A stretch of DNA of 39,898 nucleotides from contig JBHHZM010000012.1 in the NCBI GenBank assembly GCA_046758065.1, positions 1 to 39,898 on the forward strand. Direction: 5' to 3'. The notes under the pieces were generated by a model. That model worked only from the letters and a program-made list of their open reading frames with translations. It was not told where the DNA came from and did not search any database. Every line of letters starts with the position of its first letter. The first letter of the stretch is position 1. Position numbers and translations under genes: made by a program. This document shows, in pieces, positions 7,703 through 15,874 of this stretch. Source of the stretch: JBHHZM01 sp046758065. Lineage in GTDB: Bacteria > Pseudomonadota > Alphaproteobacteria > JAAXGF01.

Positions 7703-8611
7703 CTAATAGCTCACGCCTTGCGAGCGCTGCGCCACCACGGCGCGAATCCACAGCGCGGCGAAGGTGGCGTACATCAGCAGAAAGGAAAGCGCCGAGCCGA
7801 ACGGCCAGTCGCGCGCCGCGCCGTACTGGCGCGCGATCAGGTTGCCGATCATCAGGCTGTCGGTACCTCCCAGAAGGTCGGGGGTGAGGAAATTGCCGAC
7901 CGATATGACGAACACCAGCAGGCAGCCCGACACCAGCCCGGGCATGATCAGCGGCACGGTCACCGACAGGAGCGTGCGCCAGTGCCCGGCGCCGAGGTCG
8001 AGACTCGCTTCGAGGTACGACTTGTCGAGCTTCTCAAGCGATGCGTAGAGCGGCAGCACCATGAACGGCAGGTGGACATAGACCAGACCGACGACGACGG
8101 CGTACTGGTTATAGAGAAGTTGCAACGGCTCGAAGGCGCCCAAGGCGGTCGGGAAGCCGGCCAGCGCCAGCAGCGCGGCGAACTTGTCGTGCACCCATTC
8201 GAGGCCGAAGTTCAGGAATCCCCGGGTCCGGAGCACCGCGATCCAGGCGTAGGTCCGGATCAACAGGTTGGTCCAGAACGGCAGGATGACGACGAGCAGG
8301 AGCGGGTTCTTGAGCCGCGCCGGCGCGAAGGCGATGCCCATCGCCAGGGGGAGCCCCATGGCGAGACAGATCGCCGTCGTGACCGCGCCGATCCATACCG
8401 ACTTCCAGATGATGCCCAGGTGGATCCATTCGAGCGCCCGGCCGTAGTTCTCGAAGCTGAGCGCAAGGACCGTCTGGCCCTGCGGTCCCTGCTCGCCGAA
8501 GCTGTAGACCCAGACGATGGCGAGCGGCAGGGTGAAGAACACCACCAGCCAGAGCGAGGCGGGGCCGATGAGGATGCCGAACGCCGCCTTGTTTTGGCGC
8601 CAGTCCTGCAT
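7703..8611 (-). CDS. Polyamine-type ABC transporter permease (PotB/SpuG-like)
   Basis: A 302-residue permease with six predicted transmembrane helices, beginning MQDWRQNKAAFGILIGPASL. The EAA-like loop is KSYLEASLDLGAGHWRTLL, and the segment FWTNLLIRTYAWIAVLR is characteristic of PotB-type subunits. The ATG at 8611 is preferred: upstream extension would run back into the binding-protein gene, and no GTG start lies in the gap. The gene follows the binding-protein gene by 53 bp and precedes the PotC-like gene by one base. It would form the heterodimeric channel with that protein. Confidence 0.92.
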   Translation of the reverse strand: MQDWRQNKAAFGILIGPASLWLVVFFTLPLAIVWVYSFGEQGPQGQTVLALSFENYGRALEWIHLGIIWKSVWIGAVTTAICLAMGLPLAMGIAFAPARLKNPLLLVVILPFWTNLLIRTYAWIAVLRTRGFLNFGLEWVHDKFAALLALAGFPTALGAFEPLQLLYNQYAVVVGLVYVHLPFMVLPLYASLEKLDKSYLEASLDLGAGHWRTLLSVTVPLIMPGLVSGCLLVFVISVGNFLTPDLLGGTDSLMIGNLIARQYGAARDWPFGSALSFLLMYATFAALWIRAVVAQRSQGVSY

Positions 8612-8664
8612 GCCCTGTCGGCCCCGCCAAATCGGCGCGGTTTCGCGCGCGCGGACGCGCTCGG

Positions 8665-9732
8665 CTACGCCGCCTGAATTGCGGTCCAGGCCTCGTCGTA
8701 GAGACGGAGCGCATCGCCGATGTCGATCAGCCCCTTGCACTTGGAGACGATCGAATCGGGCAGATAGACGGCCGGGTTCACGAGGTCCGCCTTGTCGACG
8801 TAGGCGCGGGCCGCCTTGTTGCTGGTGGCGTAGTGGATGGTGTTGGCGATCTCGCCGTTCACCTTGGGATCGTGGATGTGGTTGATGAACGCGTAGGCGT
8901 TGTCGATGTTCGGCGCACCCTTGGGGATGCTCATGCCGTCGACCCAGAGGATGCTGCCTTCGTCGGGGACGGCGTAGGCCAGATCGCTGTCCTCGGCCAT
9001 CACGCCGAGGATGTCGCCGTTCCATTCCATGACGATATCGACGTCGCCCGAGATCAGCATGTCCTGTCCCGAATCGGGCACGAACGCCTTGAGGTTCTTT
9101 TTCTGCCGGATCAGCAGATCGCGCGCCTCGGCGACCTCGGCGGGATTCGTCGTGTTGGGCGAATGACCGAGATACATCAGCACCAGCCCGAGCACGAACC
9201 GGGAATCGGCGAGCAGCGCGATCCGTCCCGCGTACTTGTCGCTGTCGAACAGGTCCTTCCAGCTTCGCGGCGTTTCGACCTTGGACTTGCGGTAGCCGAT
9301 GCCGACGCTGCCCCAGAAGTAAGGCACGTTGTGCTTGTCGCCGGGATCGAAGCTCGGGTTGAGGAAGTTGGGGTCGATGTGTTTGAAATTGGGAATTCGC
9401 GAGTGGTCGATTTCCTCGAGCATGTCCGCCGCGATCATCGTCTCGATCATGTAATCGCTCGGGAAGATCACATCGTAGCCCGGATTGCCTTCCTGAAACT
9501 TGGCGTACATCTCTTCGAGGTTGGCGTAGAGATCGTACTGGACCTCGACGCCGGTGCGTTTGGTGAAGGTGTCGAGGGTGGTTTCGCCGATATAGGTGTC
9601 CCAGTTATAGACGTTCAACTGGCCGCTTGCCGTCCAACCGGTCCGCGGCAGCGCGGCGAGGCCGACGCCGGCGGCGGCCGCGCCCCTGAGGAAGCGGCGG
9701 CGAGTGAAGGCTGAAAACGGATTTGTTGTCAT
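8665..9732 (-). CDS. Polyamine-type ABC transporter substrate-binding protein, Tat-exported (PotD/PotF-like)
   Basis: A 355-residue periplasmic binding protein. The N-terminus carries a twin-arginine motif (TRRRFLRG) followed by a hydrophobic Ala/Gly/Leu stretch, so export through Tat is predicted. Mature-domain features match PotD/PotF/SpuD: LNVYNWDTYIGETTLDTF, the PSDYMIETMI loop, VPYFWGSVGIGY and the MEWNGDI segment that in relatives contributes to amine binding. A GGGAG ribosome-binding site precedes the ATG. It is the second of two consecutive binding-protein genes, as spuD and spuE are in Pseudomonas aeruginosa. The two probably differ in ligand preference; which binds putrescine or spermidine cannot be decided here. 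Confidence 0.92.
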   Translation of the reverse strand: MTTNPFSAFTRRRFLRGAAAAGVGLAALPRTGWTASGQLNVYNWDTYIGETTLDTFTKRTGVEVQYDLYANLEEMYAKFQEGNPGYDVIFPSDYMIETMIAADMLEEIDHSRIPNFKHIDPNFLNPSFDPGDKHNVPYFWGSVGIGYRKSKVETPRSWKDLFDSDKYAGRIALLADSRFVLGLVLMYLGHSPNTTNPAEVAEARDLLIRQKKNLKAFVPDSGQDMLISGDVDIVMEWNGDILGVMAEDSDLAYAVPDEGSILWVDGMSIPKGAPNIDNAYAFINHIHDPKVNGEIANTIHYATSNKAARAYVDKADLVNPAVYLPDSIVSKCKGLIDIGDALRLYDEAWTAIQAA

Positions 9733-9879
9733 GGATTTGCTCCCTGTTTCACATTGATTGCGCCCGCAGAGGAATGCCTCACGGATCGCACCCCGCGCAT
9801 CCCCGCCCGGGCCCCTTGTTCCGATTCCCCAATCTAACGTGGAAGCCGCTCCGGTGCCAACCGCTGACAGCCGGCACGC

Positions 9880-10992
9880 TCAGGCCGCGAGGATCGCGTC
9901 CCAGGCGGCGTCGTAAAGCTGCCGGAAGTCGCCGACGTCGACGATCGTCTCACAATCGGCGACCGTTCCCGGCGGGGCATAGACCACCGGATCGTTGAGA
10001 TCGCCGGGATCGACCATCTCGCGCGCCGCCCAGTTGGGCGTGGCGTAACGGAGGTAGTTCGCGATCGCCGCGTTGACCTCGGGATCGAGCAGGTGGTTGA
10101 TGAAGGCATGGGCGTTCGCCGGGCGCGGCGCGGCGGCGGGAATGCAGACGTTGTCGATCCACAAGACGCTGCCTTCGCGAGGCACGGCGTAGCCGATGTC
10201 GCGATCGACGCCCTGCGCGTCGATGATGTCGCCGTTCCACTCGGCCGCGAGATCGACTTCGTCGCGAAGCAGCAGATACTCGCCCGAATCGGGCGCGAAA
10301 GCGTGGAGATTGGGCTTGGCCGAGATCAGCAGGTTGCGCGCCTGGGCGATCGCCTCGGAATCGGTCGCGTTGAGGCTGTGCCCGAGGTATTTCAGCGCGA
10401 AGCCGATCGTCGCCCGCGGATCGGCGGGCAGTGCGATGCGGCCGGCGAACGCCGCGCTGCGCGCGGGTTCGAAGACCAGGCCCCAGCTCTCGGGGCCGCG
10501 GCCGAGCCTGGCGCGGCGGTAGCCGAGACCCATGGTGCCCCAGATGTAAGGCACGCCGTGTGCGAGACCGGGATTGAATCGCGGGTCCGAGAAGGCGGGG
10601 GCAGGGTCGATATGCCGGATGTTGGGCACCAGATCGTGATCGAGCGGCGCCAGCATGGCGCGCCCGATCATGGTCTCGACCATGTAGTCGCTGGCGAACA
10701 CCACGTCGTGGTTCGCCCCACCGCTTTTCAGGGTCGTGAACATTTCCTCGTTGCTCGCGAAGACGTCGTGATGGACCTCGATGCCGGTCGCGGCGGTGAA
10801 CGAGCCGAGGGTGTCGGGGGCGAAATAGCCCTCCCAGCTATAGACGCTGACGAGGTTCGGATCGTCCGACGAATCGTCCGCATGGGCCCGGGCCGCGAGC
10901 GCGGCGCCGAAACCCGCGGCGCCGCCGAGGAAGGCCCGGCGGGTGAGGCCGCGCAGCGCTTTCGGCCCGCGCGGGCCGCTCAGCCGCGCCAC
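9880..10992 (-). CDS. Polyamine-type ABC transporter substrate-binding protein, Tat-exported (paralog)
   Basis: A 370-residue paralog of the neighbouring binding protein, sharing VYSWEGYFAPDTLGSF, ASDYMVETMIGRAML, VPYIWGTMGLGYRRA and AEWNGDIID. The leader again carries a twin-arginine motif (TRRAFLGG) and ends near AHA, so Tat export is predicted. The GTG at 10992 overlaps the end of the aminotransferase gene by 13 bp, indicating co-translation. A gap of 147 bp separates it from the next binding-protein gene. The ligand is probably a di- or polyamine by family and operon context. Confidence 0.9.
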   Translation of the reverse strand: MARLSGPRGPKALRGLTRRAFLGGAAGFGAALAARAHADDSSDDPNLVSVYSWEGYFAPDTLGSFTAATGIEVHHDVFASNEEMFTTLKSGGANHDVVFASDYMVETMIGRAMLAPLDHDLVPNIRHIDPAPAFSDPRFNPGLAHGVPYIWGTMGLGYRRARLGRGPESWGLVFEPARSAAFAGRIALPADPRATIGFALKYLGHSLNATDSEAIAQARNLLISAKPNLHAFAPDSGEYLLLRDEVDLAAEWNGDIIDAQGVDRDIGYAVPREGSVLWIDNVCIPAAAPRPANAHAFINHLLDPEVNAAIANYLRYATPNWAAREMVDPGDLNDPVVYAPPGTVADCETIVDVGDFRQLYDAAWDAILAA

Positions 10993-12386
10993 AGCCCTTC
11001 GCGCGCGAGGTCGTCCATGGTCGCCTCGATGCCCTCGCGCAGGATATCGACGGTCCTGTCGATCTGACCGCGGTCGAGGATCAGGGGCGGCGACAGCACG
11101 TTGAGATGCGCGATCGGGCGCACGATCAATCCCCGCTGCTGACAGTGGCGCGCGATGCGCCCGCCGATGCCGATTTCGGGATCGAACAGTTCCTTGGTCT
11201 CCTTATTGGCGACGTTCTCGACGCACATCATGAAGCATTTGCCGCGCACATCGCCGACGATCGGCAGATCGCGGAGTCCGCCGAGCCGCTCCTCGAAATA
11301 GGGGCCGATCTCGCGCACGTGACCGCAGATGTCCTCGCGCTCGATGATCTCGATGTTCTTGAGACCGGCGGCGCAGGACACCGGATGACCCGAATAGGTG
11401 AAGCCGTGGGTGAACAGCGCGCCTTTGGCCTGCGGCACCCGGATGACGTCGTAGATCTCGTCCGACAGCAGGGTGGCCGAGAGCGGCAGATAGCCCGAGG
11501 TGATGCCCTTGGCGGAGGTGATGACGTCGGGCACGAGCTCGAATACCGGTTCCGAGGCGAGCATGTGACCGAGGCGTCCGAAGCCGGTTACCACCTCGTC
11601 GGAGATGTAGAGCACGCCGTAGTTGCGGCACACCTCGCGGGTGCGTCTGTGATAGCCGGGCGGCGGCACGATCACGCCGCCCGCGCCCATGATCGGCTCG
11701 GCGATGAAGGCGGCGACGTTCTCGGGGCCGAGTTCGAGGATCCGGTTCTCGAGGTCGGCGACCTTGGCGTCGCAGAATTCCTCGACGCTCATGCCCTCGG
11801 GCCGGCGGTAGGGGCTGGGCGTCGGTATGTAGGACACCAGATCGGGCGCGAGATCGAAGCCCTGATGGTCGAACTCGACGCCGGTCAACGTCATCGCGAG
11901 ATAGGTCGAGCCATGATAGCCGTCGATCCGCGAGATGATCTTCTTCTTGGTCTTCTTGCCCAGCCGGTTGAAATAGAAGTGGATGACGCGGATCGCGGTG
12001 TCGTTCGCCATCGATCCGCCGGTGCCGTAGAACACGTGGTTGAGCGGCGCCGGCGCAAGCTCGGCGAGCTTGGCGGCGAGTTCGGCGGCGGGCGGCGTGG
12101 TCAGATGGGTGAAGGTCGAGTAATAGCACATGCGCCGCGCCTGATCGGCGATCGCCTGCGCCATTTCATCGCGGCCGTAGCCGATATTGACGCACCACAG
12201 ACCGCCGATCCCGTCGATGAACCTGTCGCCGTCGGCGTTGTAGACGTACACCCCTTCCGCCTCGGCGATGACGTCCGAGCCTTTTTCCTCGAAGGTCGCG
12301 AAGTCGGTCCAGGGGTGGATATAGTGGTCGCGGTCCTTGCGCCACAAATCCTGCGTGTCGTAGGCGGCGAAGTTGCGCCCGTCCAT
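10980..12386 (-). CDS. Class III omega-aminotransferase (SpuC-like, putrescine/diamine-pyruvate type)
   Basis: A 468-residue PLP-dependent fold-type I aminotransferase. Conserved sites are the GTGGSMAND phosphate loop (about residues 121-129), GYHGSTY, the cofactor-pyridine Asp263 in ISDEVVTGFGR and the Schiff-base Lys293 in SAKGITSGYLPL. Length and motifs match SpuC and other beta-alanine/putrescine-pyruvate transaminases. As first gene of an operon for polyamine uptake it probably converts putrescine to 4-aminobutanal, which cyclises to 1-pyrroline; other omega-amines are possible. A GGAGGG ribosome-binding site lies 7 nt before the ATG. The end overlaps the binding-protein start by 13 bp. 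The family is certain; the substrate is inferred from context. Confidence 0.9.
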   Translation of the reverse strand: MDGRNFAAYDTQDLWRKDRDHYIHPWTDFATFEEKGSDVIAEAEGVYVYNADGDRFIDGIGGLWCVNIGYGRDEMAQAIADQARRMCYYSTFTHLTTPPAAELAAKLAELAPAPLNHVFYGTGGSMANDTAIRVIHFYFNRLGKKTKKKIISRIDGYHGSTYLAMTLTGVEFDHQGFDLAPDLVSYIPTPSPYRRPEGMSVEEFCDAKVADLENRILELGPENVAAFIAEPIMGAGGVIVPPPGYHRRTREVCRNYGVLYISDEVVTGFGRLGHMLASEPVFELVPDVITSAKGITSGYLPLSATLLSDEIYDVIRVPQAKGALFTHGFTYSGHPVSCAAGLKNIEIIEREDICGHVREIGPYFEERLGGLRDLPIVGDVRGKCFMMCVENVANKETKELFDPEIGIGGRIARHCQQRGLIVRPIAHLNVLSPPLILDRGQIDRTVDILREGIEATMDDLAREGLWRG

Positions 12387-12496
12387 GACTTTTCCCTCCG
12401 GGTTTCTTTACTGATCACGTTTGGCTTCCATGTTGACCGCAAAATCGGGGCGCGGCAAATTGTTCTTCGGATGCGACGACGGAGCGGCGGCGGGAA

Positions 12497-13375
12497 ATGG
12501 GCGTGCTGAGCGAGAGCGATATCGAACGGTTCCGGGCCGACGGTTTTATCGTCGACCGGGGCGACGTGACCGGCGAGCGGCTCGCCGCGCTCCGGGCCGA
12601 GCTTGCCGGCTGGGTCGAGCAGAGCCGGGGGCACGCGGTCAACTACGGCGACACGCTCGATGGCCGCGCGCGCTTCGATCTGGAGATCGGTCATAGCGCC
12701 GCGGCGCCGCGGCTCAGGCGGGTCAACAATCCGGCCGAAATCTCGATCTCCTACCGCGCGGTCACCCACGAGAGCCGGCTGCCCGACGCGGTGGCCGATC
12801 TCATCGGCCCCGACGTGAAATTCCATCATTGCAAGATCAATCTCAAGCTGCCCGGCAGCGAAACCCGGGTCGGCTACCACCAGGATTTCTCGTACACGCC
12901 GCACACCAACGACGATCTCGTCACCGCGCTGCTCATGCTCGACGACATGACGCTCGAAAACGGCTGCCTGATGGTCGTCCCGGGCTCGCACCGCGAGGGC
13001 CAGGTCAGCCTGTGGCAAGGGCAAACCTTCACCGGCGAGACGCCACCCCGGCTCACCGCCGCGTTCGAGAAGCGCGCCGTGCCGGTGACGGGCAAGGCGG
13101 GCGACGTCTGTCTGATGCACACCTCCCTGATGCACGGCTCGGCGCCCAACCGCTCACGCCGTGCCCGGGGCCTGTTCATCACCGTCTACGCCGCGGCCGA
13201 CGCCTTCGCCCTCAGCCCATCGCCGCTGCCCAACGCCTTCGAGGGCGACATCGTTCGCGGCAAGGCGAGCCGTATCGCCCGACTCCAGGGCCGCGTCGTC
13301 GAACTTCCCGCAACCTACGACAACGCCTCGTTCTTCGAGGTGCAGGGGCAGAAATCGGCGACGACAAAGGGATAA
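12497..13375 (+). CDS. Phytanoyl-CoA dioxygenase (PhyH) family protein
   Basis: A 292-residue Fe(II)/2-oxoglutarate-dependent dioxygenase-like protein. The iron-binding facial triad is visible as His128 and Asp130 (GYHQDFSY) and His213 (LMHGSAPN), with a downstream Arg in RRARGLF suited to 2-oxoglutarate binding. The N-terminus (LSESDIERFRADGFIVD) is typical of PhyH proteins. It is divergent from the spu-like operon with 110 bp between and convergent with the imine-reductase-like gene. The substrate is unknown; relatives hydroxylate a wide range of small molecules, including quaternary amines and acyl-CoAs. Confidence 0.87.
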   Translation: MGVLSESDIERFRADGFIVDRGDVTGERLAALRAELAGWVEQSRGHAVNYGDTLDGRARFDLEIGHSAAAPRLRRVNNPAEISISYRAVTHESRLPDAVADLIGPDVKFHHCKINLKLPGSETRVGYHQDFSYTPHTNDDLVTALLMLDDMTLENGCLMVVPGSHREGQVSLWQGQTFTGETPPRLTAAFEKRAVPVTGKAGDVCLMHTSLMHGSAPNRSRRARGLFITVYAAADAFALSPSPLPNAFEGDIVRGKASRIARLQGRVVELPATYDNASFFEVQGQKSATTKG

Positions 13376-13432
13376 CCGGATTTCTCACTACTGTCGCGAG
13401 CGGTGTCGTCCGATGGCCTACTGTCGTAAAGA

Positions 13433-14299
13433 TCAACCGTTCTTACGAATCGCCTTTATGACGGCAGCCGTTTCCTCCGATCCAAATCCGGCCGTCTGAG
13501 CGCGTTTCACCCAATCGCACATCAGGTCAGGCAGTTCGCTATTGATGCCGGCGTCATTCGCTTGTTGCCGCATTCGCGTCACGGCGCTGCCGGCAACATC
13601 GACCGTGGCTCCACCCTTGCTTACGTTAGCGAAAGTTCCGTCATTGATGGCTTGCGTCAGTGGAACGGCCCTGTCGTTCGCAGGCAGCAAAGCTGTAAAC
13701 TCCGACACCGGCACGCCTTCCGACTCGCACACGTGGGCACCATGAATTGAACCGAATATGATGCCCGTCAGTCGCGAAAGGAACGCCAGATCAAGCGTCG
13801 CGGCCGCCCGAATGTTAGAGCCAAGATAACGCAGGTCACCGGCAAGGTGTTGAAGATCAGTCTGGCAATCTCTAAACACGGGCTCCGATCCGGCGACCAA
13901 GATGAGCCCGCCAGGTGTTCCGATGTTGCCTGGCCAGCAGAGGATGGCACCGTCCAGATAGGAAGCGCCATGATCGCTGAACCAATTTTCGCTCACCTTG
14001 GCCTCTTTGGGCGTTCCCGTACTCAGCTGCACGACAGTGCGGCCATCAAGCAAGGGTACAAGATCAGGTTTGTCGAATAGTTCTGCGGTCGTCTGATAGT
14101 CAGGAATGCAGACAATAACCCGAGGACTTGCTGCAAGGGCCTCGCCGAAGTTCGATGGGCCATGAGCGCCCAGCGTCACAAGAGGCTGCATTTTTTCAGA
14201 TGAGCGGTTCCATACCGTTACGTTTCGCCCCGCTTCTATGAGCGTTCGTGCGAGGGCCGCACCCATCGCCCCCAAACCTACAATTGTAATGTCGCTCAT
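13433..14299 (-). CDS. Imine-reductase-like NAD(P)-dependent oxidoreductase
   Basis: A 288-residue member of the 6-phosphogluconate/3-hydroxyisobutyrate dehydrogenase superfamily. The Rossmann motif is GLGAMG (residues 8-13) and VWNRSSEKM follows the second strand, consistent with NADP(H). Two features point to imine reductases rather than 3-hydroxyacid dehydrogenases: YLDGAILCWPGNIGTP, and ATLDLAFLSRLTG, where Asp170 aligns by eye with the catalytic Asp of IREDs. A strong GGGGAGAGGA ribosome-binding site precedes the ATG. G+C is clearly lower than in the flanking genes, suggesting transfer. A cyclic imine such as 1-pyrroline is a plausible substrate given the nearby polyamine genes, but this is unproven. 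Confidence 0.8.
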   Translation of the reverse strand: MSDITIVGLGAMGAALARTLIEAGRNVTVWNRSSEKMQPLVTLGAHGPSNFGEALAASPRVIVCIPDYQTTAELFDKPDLVPLLDGRTVVQLSTGTPKEAKVSENWFSDHGASYLDGAILCWPGNIGTPGGLILVAGSEPVFRDCQTDLQHLAGDLRYLGSNIRAAATLDLAFLSRLTGIIFGSIHGAHVCESEGVPVSEFTALLPANDRAVPLTQAINDGTFANVSKGGATVDVAGSAVTRMRQQANDAGINSELPDLMCDWVKRAQTAGFGSEETAAVIKAIRKNG

Positions 14300-14370
14300 A
14301 GTCCTCTCCCCTTCACAGCCTTTACTCCAATCCCATTAGGCGCTCGGGCGGGGTGGTGTCGCGTCGCGGC

Positions 14371-14919
14371 TCAGTCGCCGTCGAGTTCGTCGCGGAGCTC
14401 GCTGAACCAGGCGAGGTCGGCTTCCACCTGGGCGATATCGTGATCGAGCCAACGGGGCAGATAGCCCTCCTCGCCGGCGCTCGAGGCGTGCAGATCGACG
14501 AGCCTGGCGCGCTCGGCCTCGCGCATCTCGATCAGACCTTCGATCTGCTCGCGCTGCTCCGCGCGCGGCAGGAGGTGCATGAAGCGCAGCTTGAGGGCGA
14601 TGGCGAGCTTGTTGAAGTCCCGACCCGGCGCGCGCACCGCCGCGCCCAACAGGGCGTCGAGCTCGGCCCGGCCCTTGTCGGTGAGATCCAGCACCGTCGC
14701 GGCCGGGGTCTCGCCTTTCTCGCGGGCTTCGATCAGACCCTCGAAGCGCAACAGCTCGATCGACGACCCCATGGTGTCGAGGGTGGGGCCGGCGTAACGG
14801 GTGACGAAATGACGCACCTCGTCGGCGAGCGCGGCGTAGCTTCGCGGACCCCGCGCAAGCAGACCGAGCGCGGCGAGGCGGATCGTCTCGCGCGGCATCA
14901 ACGTGTTATCGGCAAACAT
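14371..14919 (-). CDS. PadR-like winged-helix protein (tentative)
   Basis: About 182 residues. The N-terminal 80 residues (RLAALGLLARGPRSYAALAD, then LLRFEGLIEAREKG and LDLTDKGRAELDALL) look like a PadR-type winged helix, in which a DNA-reading helix precedes a basic wing. The C-terminal half is helical and charged (REQIEGLIEMREAERARL) and could be a dimerising helical domain as in PadR proteins. Starts are possible at TTG 14928, ATG 14919 or ATG 14898; 14919 is chosen because a GGAAA lies 11 nt upstream. It lies 102 bp after the second transporter operon on the same strand and may regulate it. The family call is tentative. Confidence 0.6.
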   Translation of the reverse strand: MFADNTLMPRETIRLAALGLLARGPRSYAALADEVRHFVTRYAGPTLDTMGSSIELLRFEGLIEAREKGETPAATVLDLTDKGRAELDALLGAAVRAPGRDFNKLAIALKLRFMHLLPRAEQREQIEGLIEMREAERARLVDLHASSAGEEGYLPRWLDHDIAQVEADLAWFSELRDELDGD

Positions 14920-15021
14920 CTGCGGCAAATTTCCGTCACCCGCCGGGCGCCATCGTCCAATCGCGATCCCTATAGAACCAAGGTGGGTGCCCGCCCTCCC
15001 GCTGTCCAGAGACGCGGCGGT

Positions 15022-15870
15022 TCAGTTCCGGATTCCGCGCATGCGTTCGTTCCGCCGGCGCAGCAGTTCGAGCATGGTCATGATGCCGATCGAAAACACG
15101 ATCAGCAAAGTTGCGACGGCGAGGATCGTCGGGCTGATCTGCTCGCGGATTCCGGCCCACATCTGGCGCGGAATGGTGCGTTGCCTGAAGCCGGCGAGGA
15201 ACAGGACCACCACCACTTCGTCGAACGAGGTGATCAGCGCGAACAGCGCGCCCGAGATCACGCCCGGCAGAATCAGCGGCATGGTCACCTTGAAGAAGGT
15301 GCGCGTCGGGTTGGCGCCGAGATTGGCCGCGGCGCGCGTCAGAGTGTGGTCGAAGCCGATCAGCGTCGCGGTCACGGTGATGACCACGAAGGGCGTGCCG
15401 AGCGCGGTATGGGCGAGGATCAGCCCCGGAAGGGTCTGAGCCAGGCCAATTTTGGAATAGAAGAAATACATGCCCGCCGCGGTGATGATCAGGGGCACGA
15501 TCATCGGCGATATCAGGATGCCCATGATCATCGTGCGGAACGGCATGTAAGCGCGGCTCAGCCCGAGCGCCGCGACCGTGCCCAGCCCGGTGGCGAGCAC
15601 CGTGGCGAAGAACCCGACGATGATGCTGTTCTCGATCGCCAGCAGCCACTGCGGATTGTTGATGATGTCCTGGTACCAGCGCAGCGAAAACGCCGAAGGT
15701 TGCAGGGTCAGCATCTCGTGGGTGAAGGTGAAGTACGGCTCGGTGTTGAACGACAGCGGAATGATCACCAGGATCGGCGCGATCAGGAACAGGAAGATCA
15801 GCGCGCAGATGAAGCGGAAGCCGTAATGCCAGCTTCGTCCCAGGGGGCCGACGTAAGGTGGAAGCGCCAT
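15022..15870 (-). CDS. ABC transporter permease, PotC-like (second system)
   Basis: A 282-residue inner-membrane permease with six predicted helices; the first is FICALIFLFLIAPILVIIPL. The EAA loop is LTRAAANLGANPTRTFFKVT, followed by the PLILPGVISGALFA segment and the FDEVVVVLFLAG signature typical of PotC subunits. It starts 4 bp after the stop of the partner permease and is the last transport gene of the second ABC operon (ATPase, binding protein, PotB-like, PotC-like). The ligand of this system is likely a polyamine or another small amine, judged by family. Confidence 0.92.
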   Translation of the reverse strand: MALPPYVGPLGRSWHYGFRFICALIFLFLIAPILVIIPLSFNTEPYFTFTHEMLTLQPSAFSLRWYQDIINNPQWLLAIENSIIVGFFATVLATGLGTVAALGLSRAYMPFRTMIMGILISPMIVPLIITAAGMYFFYSKIGLAQTLPGLILAHTALGTPFVVITVTATLIGFDHTLTRAAANLGANPTRTFFKVTMPLILPGVISGALFALITSFDEVVVVLFLAGFRQRTIPRQMWAGIREQISPTILAVATLLIVFSIGIMTMLELLRRRNERMRGIRN

Positions 15871-15874
15871 CGGT

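Noticed and set aside
13388..13426. 9-bp direct repeat CTACTGTCG beside the low-GC imine-reductase-like gene
   Set aside because: Both copies lie on the same side of the gene in the convergent gap, so it is not a target-site duplication; no transposase or integrase nearby.
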